From: CAYNTS01 sp964400495 | GTDB taxonomy: Bacteria > Fidelibacterota > Marinisomatia > SCGC-AAA003-L08 > D37C17 | Direction: 5' to 3' | DNA length: 45,964 nucleotides | NCBI GenBank assembly: GCA_964400495.1 | Contig: CAYNTS010000010.1 | Span: 1-45,964, forward strand | Part shown: in pieces, positions 27,366 to 35,034 of the stretch | Numbering within the stretch: position 1 is the first letter of the stretch | Layout: every line of letters starts with the position of its first letter | Notes under the pieces: generated by a model | What the model saw: the letters and a program-made list of their open reading frames with translations, nothing else | Databases searched by the model: none | Told to the model about the DNA's origin: nothing | Made by a program: the position numbers and the translations under genes

Positions 27366-28869
27366 TGAGATAACTTCCTATAACTTTTGGAATTAAATCA
27401 ATTAAATCAGATGCAATCAATCCAAATTCAGATTCATTTTCTGAATACATATTAGAGATATCTGCATGCAAATAGCTTCCTAAAATTGCTGATTGATCAA
27501 GAGAATAGCCTTGCGAAACAAAACTAGAAATCATACCCGATAACACATCACCAGTTCCTGCTGTTGCTAAAAGCGAATTGCCATGTGAAACAATTGAAAT
27601 TTCACCTTTTGATGATACAATAATACTTGAATTTCCTTTTAAAATTAATACTCTACCATCTAATTGGTTAATTATTGATTTTACTGTCGATATTGGGTCG
27701 TTTTGGACATCTTCTTTTTTTATATTAAACAATTTGCAAAATTCACCAATATGTGGAGTTAATATTGTTTTTTTAGGTAGACTACTAATATTTATCAGGT
27801 TTTCTATAATGGGTTGAAACCCTGATGCATCCAATACAAGTTTTCCATTGAATTTTAGTAATACTTCATTAACGCATTTCACAGCATTTGTTTCAGTAGA
27901 AAGCCCTGGACCAACCAATAAACAGTCAGCCCAACTGATAGTATCATTAATTAATTTATTATCTGCATCGACAATATAGCCATACTCACCCTCAACAGGA
28001 ACTGAAATTATTTCAGGGATTGTATTTTCAATAATTGAGTTAATTTTTGATGGGATAATTAGCTTTGCAATTCCAGTCCCTGTTCGCAGACACGCTTTAC
28101 TAGCTAAAATTGAAGCACCACTAAATCCTTCCGAACCAGAAAATAAAGCCAGCTTACCACGAGAGTACTTATGTGCATAAAATTCAATTGGTTGTAAACT
28201 TTTTGTTACATACGTATCTGTAACTAGCGAAATTGATAAATTTGCCAATTCATCGTTAAATCCAATATCTAAAACAAATAATTCACCTGAATAAATTTTA
28301 CCTTTGTTTAACAAATGTCCAACTTTCGGGTACCCCATTGTTAATGTCACATCCGATGAAACTGCTATTCCTTTTATATTTCCCATATCACAATCAATTC
28401 CTGATGGAATATCAATCGAAATAACAAATTCTATGTTATTTATGGCACGAATGCAATCAACATATTTGCCCTCTATATCTCTTGAAAGACCAATTCCAAA
28501 TAAGCCATCGAGTACAATTGAAAATTTTTCAAATTCAAAGTTACGAGCATAATCGCATATAGTGTTTTGAGGAATTTGATAATCATTAAACACCCAATTT
28601 GCTTTTATTGTTTCATCTGATAATAAGAGTGTAGAATTAATTCCAAATTTTAATAAATAATAATGAGCAATAATTCCATCACCACCATTATTTCCCATTC
28701 CAGCAACTACTAAAACTTTTTTTTCAAATGGACGAGAAATATATTCTAAAATAAATTCAGCAATACTTTTCCCCGCATTATCCATAAGTTTTCTTTCAGA
28801 AATATACTTGGATTCAATACAATTTGCATCTAATTTTTGAGCAGAGGTTTTACTTAGTACTGGTATCAT
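27355..28869 (-). CDS. nnr: Bifunctional NAD(P)H-hydrate epimerase and dehydratase
   Basis: The 504-residue fusion repairs hydrated NAD(P)H. Residues 1-~215 are the YjeF_N epimerase, with AGMGNNGGDGIIAHYYL (56-72) and IDIPSGIDCDMG. Residues ~225-500 are the ADP-dependent dehydratase of the ribokinase-like fold, with VGPGLS, TPHIGEFCKLF, ILKGNSSII and the catalytic loop TAGTGDVLSGM. It overlaps acpS by four bases; acpS-nnr neighbours are common across bacteria, supporting both calls. Confidence 0.95.
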   Translation of the reverse strand: MIPVLSKTSAQKLDANCIESKYISERKLMDNAGKSIAEFILEYISRPFEKKVLVVAGMGNNGGDGIIAHYYLLKFGINSTLLLSDETIKANWVFNDYQIPQNTICDYARNFEFEKFSIVLDGLFGIGLSRDIEGKYVDCIRAINNIEFVISIDIPSGIDCDMGNIKGIAVSSDVTLTMGYPKVGHLLNKGKIYSGELFVLDIGFNDELANLSISLVTDTYVTKSLQPIEFYAHKYSRGKLALFSGSEGFSGASILASKACLRTGTGIAKLIIPSKINSIIENTIPEIISVPVEGEYGYIVDADNKLINDTISWADCLLVGPGLSTETNAVKCVNEVLLKFNGKLVLDASGFQPIIENLINISSLPKKTILTPHIGEFCKLFNIKKEDVQNDPISTVKSIINQLDGRVLILKGNSSIIVSSKGEISIVSHGNSLLATAGTGDVLSGMISSFVSQGYSLDQSAILGSYLHADISNMYSENESEFGLIASDLIDLIPKVIGSYLNEY

Positions 28870-29231
28870 TTTGTAATTTCTAAAATCGCAGTTGCGGTTG
28901 CATAATTATCTGTATGTGAAATAGAAACAGTTATTTTAGTATTATGAATAATATTATTTTTTAATTCTACAAATGGAATTCCAGTTGCATCATTTAAAAT
29001 GGATATATGATTTACAGGGATTGTATCTATAATTTTAGATGATAAAATTGCTTTTTTTATAGCTTCTTTACCAGCATACTTACCAGCAAAATGGATACTA
29101 GGTTGTTGTTTTTGCGAGCAATATTCAATTTCTGGTTCAGTATAAATATGAGGCAAAAATGTGTCACTTTTAGTTGAAACTAATTTTTCAATTCGTCTTA
29201 CTTCAACAATATCTGTTCCAACAAACAACAT
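28866..29231 (-). CDS. acpS: Holo-[acyl-carrier-protein] synthase
   Basis: The 121-residue protein is AcpS, which attaches 4'-phosphopantetheine from CoA to acyl carrier protein. The magnesium-binding residues are Asp7 in GTDIVEVRRIEKL and the Glu in FAGKYAGKEAIKKA. The end carries VSISHTDNYATATAI, typical of the family. It overlaps the HAD stop by one base (TAATG) and nnr by four. Confidence 0.95.
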   Translation of the reverse strand: MLFVGTDIVEVRRIEKLVSTKSDTFLPHIYTEPEIEYCSQKQQPSIHFAGKYAGKEAIKKAILSSKIIDTIPVNHISILNDATGIPFVELKNNIIHNTKITVSISHTDNYATATAILEITK

Positions 29232-29911
29232 TATTTATTTGATTCTTGTACAATAGAAATAAGTTCTTTAATGTCATGTAAATCAAAATCAGCACCAGAA
29301 ATTTGAGTAGCAAATGTATCACCATATTTTGCAAATGCCGTTTGCATCCCTACTTCTTTGGCTCCAATGACATCACGTTCTGGCCAATCACCAACCATTA
29401 ATGCGTCTTTAGGTTCTATTTCTAACATTTTAATCACTTTTTTGAATGGTTCCGGTGACGGTTTGTGAAAACCCGTATCATCAAATGTAACTACAGCATC
29501 GAATTGATGATGCAAATTAACAGAACATATTCTAATCCAAGCTTCTCGACTTGGTGCATCTGACACCACAGCTAATTTTAACCCCATTTTTGAGAGAGCA
29601 ATTAATGTACGCACTACATTAGGATATAAAATAAGAGATGCTTCCTTTGCTTTTTTGTATGCAACAATTCCTGAAGCCAATATTTTATAATCCATATGAC
29701 CAATTTCTTTGATTATAAATTCGTTTAGAACTTCTTGATGTTCGTAACCTTTATCATCGTAAATAGAATAAATTTCTTTTCTGGATTCAATTGGGTCAAT
29801 CTCCAAACCTGCTTCAATCATTCCATAAATAGCTGCATCAACTGCCATGGATTTCATTTTCATGAAATCCATTAATGTATTGTCTAAGTCAAATATTACT
29901 GCTTTTATCAT
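29231..29911 (-). CDS. HAD-family hydrolase (phosphatase)
   Basis: The 226-residue protein shows the four HAD motifs: DLDNT with nucleophile Asp8 and Asp10, VVSDAPS (motif II), Lys in GFHKPSPEPF (motif III) and VGDWPERDV (motif IV). A helical C1 cap lies between motifs I and II, as in phosphoglycolate phosphatase and related small-molecule phosphatases. The substrate cannot be named. It heads an overlapping operon, but its ATG is only 14 bases past a terminator stem and no Shine-Dalgarno is seen. The operon may rely on read-through, or on a promoter within the terminator. Confidence 0.88.
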   Translation of the reverse strand: MIKAVIFDLDNTLMDFMKMKSMAVDAAIYGMIEAGLEIDPIESRKEIYSIYDDKGYEHQEVLNEFIIKEIGHMDYKILASGIVAYKKAKEASLILYPNVVRTLIALSKMGLKLAVVSDAPSREAWIRICSVNLHHQFDAVVTFDDTGFHKPSPEPFKKVIKMLEIEPKDALMVGDWPERDVIGAKEVGMQTAFAKYGDTFATQISGADFDLHDIKELISIVQESNK

Positions 29912-29925
29912 ATCATAAAATAAAT

Positions 29926-29953
29926 AAAAAGGGCAAATTACTTTGCCCTTTTT
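29926..29953 (-). terminator. Terminator between the TPR gene and the HAD gene
   Basis: AAAAAGGGCAAA (29926-29937) pairs with TTTGCCCTTTTT (29942-29953) around TTAC. Both strands have T-rich flanks. It lies 22 bases past the stop of the TPR gene. Confidence 0.88.
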
Positions 29954-29975
29954 TTAGTTAGTTAATTAAATTTTC

Positions 29976-31250
29976 TTATTGTCCTCGATTAATCATATCT
30001 ATTTCATACTTAGCAGATTTTCTCCAATTTTTGTCTTTTGTAGCTTTTTCAAAAGATGCTAAGGCAGCTACTTTATTACCCAAAGCTTTTTCAGTAACAC
30101 CTAACTCAAAATGTGCAGCAGCATAATTACTTTTAATTTTAATGCATGATTTTGCAGCATTTTTTGCATCTTCATATTTCCCTAAAACATTAAAGGAACT
30201 GGATAATCTATAAAAAGCAGTATAAGATCTTGAGTCATATTTTGTTGCCTGAAAATAATTTTCGATTGCTAATTCATGTTTGCCTAACTGTGAAAATGCA
30301 ACACCCAAGGTTTCATACGCTTTTGAATATTCAGTATTCGAATTAATGGCATTTTGGAGCGCACTTTGAGCACCAGACAAATCACCTTTACTCATCAATG
30401 CTGAACCAAGAGAATAGTATGCCCGATCATAATTTGGATTTACTTTAATAGCTTGTTTATACCATTCAATTGAACCATCTCTATCACCTTGCTTCTTATA
30501 AACATCACCCATCATTTTTAATGCTTGATAGTGATTTTCATCTAACTGAATATTTTTTTCAAGATGCACTTTAGAGTTAGCATAATCACCAATTCGATAC
30601 AAGGTTTTTGCTAATCTAAAAATAGCGTCAGTATAATCTGGTAGATATTGAATTGCCTGTTGATAAAACTCAATAGCTGAATAATACTCTTTACGTTTAT
30701 ATTCAGTATCACCATTTTTAGTCATAGTTTGTGCAATAGATCTTACTGCTACAAAGTATTTTTCTTCGAACCTATTTAATCCCTGTGCTTTTTTATAATT
30801 TTCAACAGCTAAGTCAAAATTATCAATTTGTTTATAAACAAGTCCAAGAGTATAATAAGTAAGAGCATTATTTGGATAATCTTTAACTATTTCCTGATAT
30901 TCGCTTATACTTTCTTCAGCATAACCACTATCAAAAGTTTTCTTTGCATTTTTTAACGCAGTTCTGTACTCATTAAGATGATTCCATAAATCTCTATATT
31001 CTTTATTTTTAGGATCTAATTCAATAGCTTGATTATATAATTCATTTGCTTTATCTAAATTATCTAAAAGAATTGCTAAATTTGCTCCTATAATTAAAGC
31101 ATTAACATTGTCTGAATTTTCTGCAATAATAGTATCAACCATTTCAAATGCTTGCTGATTTTCACCAGCTTCTTGAAGTAAGGTAACTTCATTAAGTTCA
31201 GCATTGAAACCAAAACAAATTAATGTAATTAAGAATAATGTTTTTTGCAT
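29976..31250 (-). CDS. Secreted tetratricopeptide-repeat protein
   Basis: The 424-residue protein has a short signal peptide (MQKTLFLITLICFGFNAE) and about ten TPR units of 34 residues covering the rest. Clear copies include 'A..YY.LG..Y', NPNYDRAYYSLGSALMSKGD and SNYAAAHFELGVTEKALGN. TPR arrays hold protein partners; in the periplasm or on the surface this one is probably an assembly factor or scaffold. AAAGGA precedes the ATG. It follows tRNA-Leu and secG and ends at a terminator. No enzymatic domain is seen. Confidence 0.85.
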   Translation of the reverse strand: MQKTLFLITLICFGFNAELNEVTLLQEAGENQQAFEMVDTIIAENSDNVNALIIGANLAILLDNLDKANELYNQAIELDPKNKEYRDLWNHLNEYRTALKNAKKTFDSGYAEESISEYQEIVKDYPNNALTYYTLGLVYKQIDNFDLAVENYKKAQGLNRFEEKYFVAVRSIAQTMTKNGDTEYKRKEYYSAIEFYQQAIQYLPDYTDAIFRLAKTLYRIGDYANSKVHLEKNIQLDENHYQALKMMGDVYKKQGDRDGSIEWYKQAIKVNPNYDRAYYSLGSALMSKGDLSGAQSALQNAINSNTEYSKAYETLGVAFSQLGKHELAIENYFQATKYDSRSYTAFYRLSSSFNVLGKYEDAKNAAKSCIKIKSNYAAAHFELGVTEKALGNKVAALASFEKATKDKNWRKSAKYEIDMINRGQ

Positions 31251-31270
31251 AATATTTCCTTTAATTTAAG

Positions 31271-31354
31271 TGCTGAAGGCGGGACTTGAACCCGCACGAG
31301 ATTGCTCTCACTGCCCCCTCAAGACAGCGTGTCTACCAATTCCACCACTTCAGC
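31271..31354 (-). tRNA. tRNA-Leu (anticodon GAG)
   Basis: On the minus strand an 84-base class II tRNA folds well. The acceptor GCTGAAG pairs with CTTCAGC, the D-arm is GTGGAATTGGTAGAC, the anticodon stem CTGTC pairs with GGCAG around TTGAGGG (anticodon GAG), a long variable arm follows (GAGAGCAATCTC), and the T-arm is GCGGGTTCAAGTCCCGC. Discriminator A is present; CCA is not encoded. It lies 18 bases after secG and 20 before the TPR gene. Confidence 0.96.
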
Positions 31355-31372
31355 AGAAGTGATGATTATTAG

Positions 31373-31741
31373 CTATTCAGAATCAGTTTTTGCTTCTTCT
31401 ACTGGTGCTGTTTCCTCTGACGCTGGTAATGCGTCTGTTGGAATTACCAATTCAGCATTTCCTTTATTTCTACTTAATGTAGATTCATTAGACATTTTAA
31501 ACGTAGAATGTGGGTTGTCAATCATATTAATAGTAATTGCTAGAGCCATAAATGTAAATGCCAATACAGATGTTATTTTTAACAACAATTTATCTGCACC
31601 TTGTCCGCCAAATGCAGCATGCATTGCATTACCACCCATTGCTGTTCCCATTCCACCCGTCTGGCTTGATTGTAGTAGAATAATTCCAACTAACATCAAA
31701 CAAACCAATACAAAAATAAATACTGCTACTCCATATAACAC
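31373..31741 (-). CDS. secG: Preprotein translocase subunit SecG
   Basis: The 122-residue protein has two membrane helices (~3-22 and ~53-73) flanking the SecG loop LLQSSQTGGMGTAMGG and AFGGQGADKLLLKIT. It is the accessory subunit of the SecYEG channel. The polar, acidic tail (~80-122) is longer than in E. coli. It follows tpiA by 11 bases and precedes tRNA-Leu(GAG). Confidence 0.94.
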   Translation of the reverse strand: MLYGVAVFIFVLVCLMLVGIILLQSSQTGGMGTAMGGNAMHAAFGGQGADKLLLKITSVLAFTFMALAITINMIDNPHSTFKMSNESTLSRNKGNAELVIPTDALPASEETAPVEEAKTDSE

Positions 31742-31752
31742 GATTTAACTCC

Positions 31753-32508
31753 TTATAATTTATCTAAAATTTCACTAAAACTATCAACATTCAAAGATGC
31801 ACCCCCAATCAGGAATCCATCAACATCTTTAATTTCTGCCAATTCTTTGGCATTGTTTGGATTAACACTTCCGCCATACAAAATCGATATTGCATTTGCA
31901 TTAAACCCAATTTTTTCTAATATGTTTCGAACTAAAATATGCGTTTCAGAAACCATTTCTAGTGTTGCTACTTTTCCAGTTCCAATTGCCCATACTGGTT
32001 CATACGCAATAACTACCTTTTGTTCATGTGGTAAATCTATATTTAGAAATGCTGAAGATAGTTGTTGCTCCAGCACCTTTTTGGTTAACTCAGATTCTCT
32101 TTCCTCTTGAGTTTCACCAATACATAAAATAGGTATAATTGATGAAATCTTAATAGCATTAATTTTACTTTGAATAACATCATTAGATTCTCCAAAAATA
32201 TGTCGTCTTTCTGAATGCCCTAAAATACAATATTCAACATCAATATCCTTTAGCATATCAATAGAAATTTTACCTGTATATGCACCAGAATTCTCAAAAT
32301 AAACATCTTGTGCACCACTACAATATGGAGTTTTTTCTAAAATATTTGAAATAGAATAAAGAGAAGTATATGATGGACATAAAACAACTTTTGCATGGTC
32401 ACTTTTAAATTGTTTGCCTTTAAATTGGTTTGCAAATTCAATCCCATCTGAGTTTGTCATGCACATTTTCCAGTTAGCTATACAATACTGTATTCTATTG
32501 TTTTTCAT
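31753..32508 (-). CDS. tpiA: Triosephosphate isomerase
   Basis: The 251-residue protein interconverts dihydroxyacetone phosphate and glyceraldehyde 3-phosphate. Catalytic residues are seen: Lys in IANWKM, His in ILGHSERR, Glu in IAYEPVWAIGTGK (loop 6), and the phosphate-binding YGGSVNPNNA and DGFLIGGASL. It overlaps pgk by four bases. Confidence 0.97.
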   Translation of the reverse strand: MKNNRIQYCIANWKMCMTNSDGIEFANQFKGKQFKSDHAKVVLCPSYTSLYSISNILEKTPYCSGAQDVYFENSGAYTGKISIDMLKDIDVEYCILGHSERRHIFGESNDVIQSKINAIKISSIIPILCIGETQEERESELTKKVLEQQLSSAFLNIDLPHEQKVVIAYEPVWAIGTGKVATLEMVSETHILVRNILEKIGFNANAISILYGGSVNPNNAKELAEIKDVDGFLIGGASLNVDSFSEILDKL

Positions 32509-33686
32509 TTTAATACCTCAAATGCTGGGAGTAATTTCCCGCTCAATAATTCGAGAGATGCACCACCACCTGTTGAAATATGTGAAAATCCAGTATTTAA
32601 ACCTGAATTTTCCAACGCTGTTGCAGTATCACCACCCCCAATAATTGTTACTGCACCATCATCACACATATCTTGAATATTGGATGCAATATCTTGAGTT
32701 CCCGTTGCAAATGCTGGTATTTCAAACACGCCCATAGGTCCATTCCATACAATTGTTTTTGCTGACTCTAAAATCATGGAATAATTCATACAGGTTTCAG
32801 GACCAATATCAAAACCCATTTCATCATCTTCAAGTTCATCTAATGATGCAACCCGCCAGGGAGATTCATCTTCCATTCCGGGAGAAGCAACCACATCAAC
32901 TGGCAAAACTATTTGTACTTTTTTAGATTTAGCTTTTTCTAAAAGAGTTGTTGCTATTTCTAAATTTTCTTCATCCACTAAAGAACCACCTACATTTTTA
33001 CTCTGAGCTTTTAAGAACGTAAAAGCCATTGCTCCGCCAACAAGAATATAATTTGCAGCTTCCATCAATTGTTCAATCAATTCAATTTTACCAGAAATTT
33101 TAGCACCTCCTATAATTACAACATAGGGTTGGGTTGGGTTTGCTAGAGATTCTGAAAGGTATTTCCATTCTTTTTGCATTAAAAATCCAATTGCAGTTTC
33201 GTTCATAAAATTAACAACACCCACATTTGAAGCATGTGCTCTATGGGCGGTTCCAAATGCGTCATTAATATAAATATCAGCATGTTGGGCTAATTTTTTT
33301 GCAAAAACGTCAACATTTTTGGCTTCACCTTCATAAAATCTTAAATTTTCTAATAGATGTATTTCACCTTTTTGCATACTTTGCGATAAACTTATTGCCT
33401 CATCAGAAATGCAATCTTCAGAAAACATTACTTCTTTTTGTAGTAATTCTTCTAAATGAAATGCTACAGGACTTAACGACATAGATTCTACAATTTTACC
33501 TTTTGGACGGCCTAAATGCGACATTAAAACAACAGATGCACCATTATCTATACAATATTTAATAGTTGGGATGCTCGATTTTATGCGAAAATCGTTTACA
33601 ACCTCGCTATTTTCAATAGGTACGTTAAAATCAACGCGTATAAGCACTCGCTTGCTTTGCAATTCTAAATCAGTTAAATGTCTCAT
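32505..33686 (-). CDS. pgk: Phosphoglycerate kinase
   Basis: The 393-residue enzyme moves phosphate from 1,3-bisphosphoglycerate to ADP. Signatures are VLIRVDFNVPIE near the N-terminus, SHLGRPKG, LLENLRFYEGE, the nucleotide segment VIIGGAKISGKIELI, WNGPMGVFE and GGGDTATAL. Length is normal. First gene of pgk-tpiA-secG-tRNA-TPR. Confidence 0.97.
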   Translation of the reverse strand: MRHLTDLELQSKRVLIRVDFNVPIENSEVVNDFRIKSSIPTIKYCIDNGASVVLMSHLGRPKGKIVESMSLSPVAFHLEELLQKEVMFSEDCISDEAISLSQSMQKGEIHLLENLRFYEGEAKNVDVFAKKLAQHADIYINDAFGTAHRAHASNVGVVNFMNETAIGFLMQKEWKYLSESLANPTQPYVVIIGGAKISGKIELIEQLMEAANYILVGGAMAFTFLKAQSKNVGGSLVDEENLEIATTLLEKAKSKKVQIVLPVDVVASPGMEDESPWRVASLDELEDDEMGFDIGPETCMNYSMILESAKTIVWNGPMGVFEIPAFATGTQDIASNIQDMCDDGAVTIIGGGDTATALENSGLNTGFSHISTGGGASLELLSGKLLPAFEVLK

Positions 33687-33768
33687 TTTTGAGTTTCCAT
33701 AAAGCCAAGAAATTTACAACTTTTCTAAAATAGAATAAACCACTTATTCTGAACAATAAAAATAATAT

Positions 33769-34476
33769 TTACGTATCTATAATTGGAGTTGCTAGAGTAA
33801 AAACACCTATTAGTTTACACCCATTATATTTTAGAGATTGTGCACATGCACTTGATGTAGCTCCAGTTGTTAGCACATCGTCAACAAGCAAAATATTGCC
33901 ACTTAAATTTTGTTCAGACCGAAATGCATTATGTACATTTGCTCTGCGTTCAGTAATGTTTAATTTGGTTTGCGTGTTAGTATAATGTGTTCGTTTAAGA
34001 AGTTTTGTATTAATTGGGATGTTATAATTATCTGAAATTTTCTGCGCAATTACTTCAGCTTGATTAAATCCTCTTTCTCTAAATTTTACTCTATGTAGTG
34101 GAATTGGTACAATGAGTGAGTAGTTTTCAATATCAAAGCAATTATTATCAAATGCTACATCAAATAAATTAGAAACAACTATTTTAAATTGGTGATATTT
34201 TAAATGATGAATACATTCTTGCACCATTGAGCTAAACCAAAGCAATGACAGTGCTTCATCTAAATAATCACTGGTTTTTAATTCACCTACCCAATTTCCT
34301 AAATTAGTTTTTTCGAGGTTACTTTTCAAACACAGTCTGCAAAATAAGGACTCTTTTGGTTTAAGTGCTACTTCACACTCATTGCAAAACTGTGGATACA
34401 CTAAATTCTCAATTTGAGACGAATATTTTGATTTAAAGGACAAATTTCTTCTTTCTGTAATAAATAAATTTAACAA
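33769..34476 (-). CDS. ComF-family phosphoribosyltransferase-like protein
   Basis: The protein has up to 235 residues. An N-terminal zinc-finger-like Cys4 set (CNEC ... CRLC) is followed by the ComF/GntX phosphoribosyltransferase fold, with PIPLHRVKFRERGFNQAEVI and the PRPP loop VDDVLTTGATSSACAQ. ComFC homologues help DNA uptake during transformation in some bacteria, but many copies have no proven role. The longest frame starts at a TTG (34476) without a Shine-Dalgarno, so the true start may be a little further in. It is divergent from the DUF4442 gene. Confidence 0.88.
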   Translation of the reverse strand: MLNLFITERRNLSFKSKYSSQIENLVYPQFCNECEVALKPKESLFCRLCLKSNLEKTNLGNWVGELKTSDYLDEALSLLWFSSMVQECIHHLKYHQFKIVVSNLFDVAFDNNCFDIENYSLIVPIPLHRVKFRERGFNQAEVIAQKISDNYNIPINTKLLKRTHYTNTQTKLNITERRANVHNAFRSEQNLSGNILLVDDVLTTGATSSACAQSLKYNGCKLIGVFTLATPIIDT

Positions 34477-34514
34477 AGTCTTTATGGTTATTCAATAATA
34501 ATTTTAAATTCTTT

Positions 34515-35024
34515 ATGACAATGCTTAATATTCTTAAATATTTCAATAAAAGATACCATTCTAGATCACTAAGAACTCGTGAATTAAAGTTTATGCTTAA
34601 TTGGTGGTTACCGTTTGTGTTTAATAGAATAAAAATACAATATATTTCAGAGGATTTTAAAACTGTTAAAGTACTGCTAAAGCGATCATTTTGGAATCAA
34701 AATCCAGGTAAAGCAATTTGGGGAGGTGCCATTTTTAGTGCAACTGACTCTTTTTACCCCATCATGCTAAAACAAATAATGATTAAACAATTTGATATAC
34801 CTACTGATGTATTTACAAAGGCAACTAACGTGCAATATTTACGTGAATCAAAAACTGATATTACCTTTAACTTTGAAATTAATGAAGTTGACATTAAACA
34901 GGTTCATGAAGATTTGATTGAAAAACAAAAACATGATAATTGGTACAGAGTGATTGGACAAGATACAAATGGAAAAACATGCATTCAAGCAGATATTCAA
35001 GCATATTTACGGTGTAGAAAATAA
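34515..35024 (+). CDS. DUF4442 hotdog-fold protein
   Basis: The 169-residue protein resembles DUF4442, a PaaI/YiiD-like hotdog family. The conserved run is seen in IKIQYISEDFKTVKVLLK, then WNQNPGKAIWGGAIFSATDSFYPIML and TKATNVQYLRESKTDITFNF. Such proteins are putative acyl-CoA thioesterases, but the reaction is unproven. A second ATG two codons in is an equally good start. It is followed 10 bases later by the metalloprotease/propeller gene and is likely co-transcribed. Confidence 0.8.
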   Translation: MTMLNILKYFNKRYHSRSLRTRELKFMLNWWLPFVFNRIKIQYISEDFKTVKVLLKRSFWNQNPGKAIWGGAIFSATDSFYPIMLKQIMIKQFDIPTDVFTKATNVQYLRESKTDITFNFEINEVDIKQVHEDLIEKQKHDNWYRVIGQDTNGKTCIQADIQAYLRCRK

Positions 35025-35034
35025 AGGAATAAAA

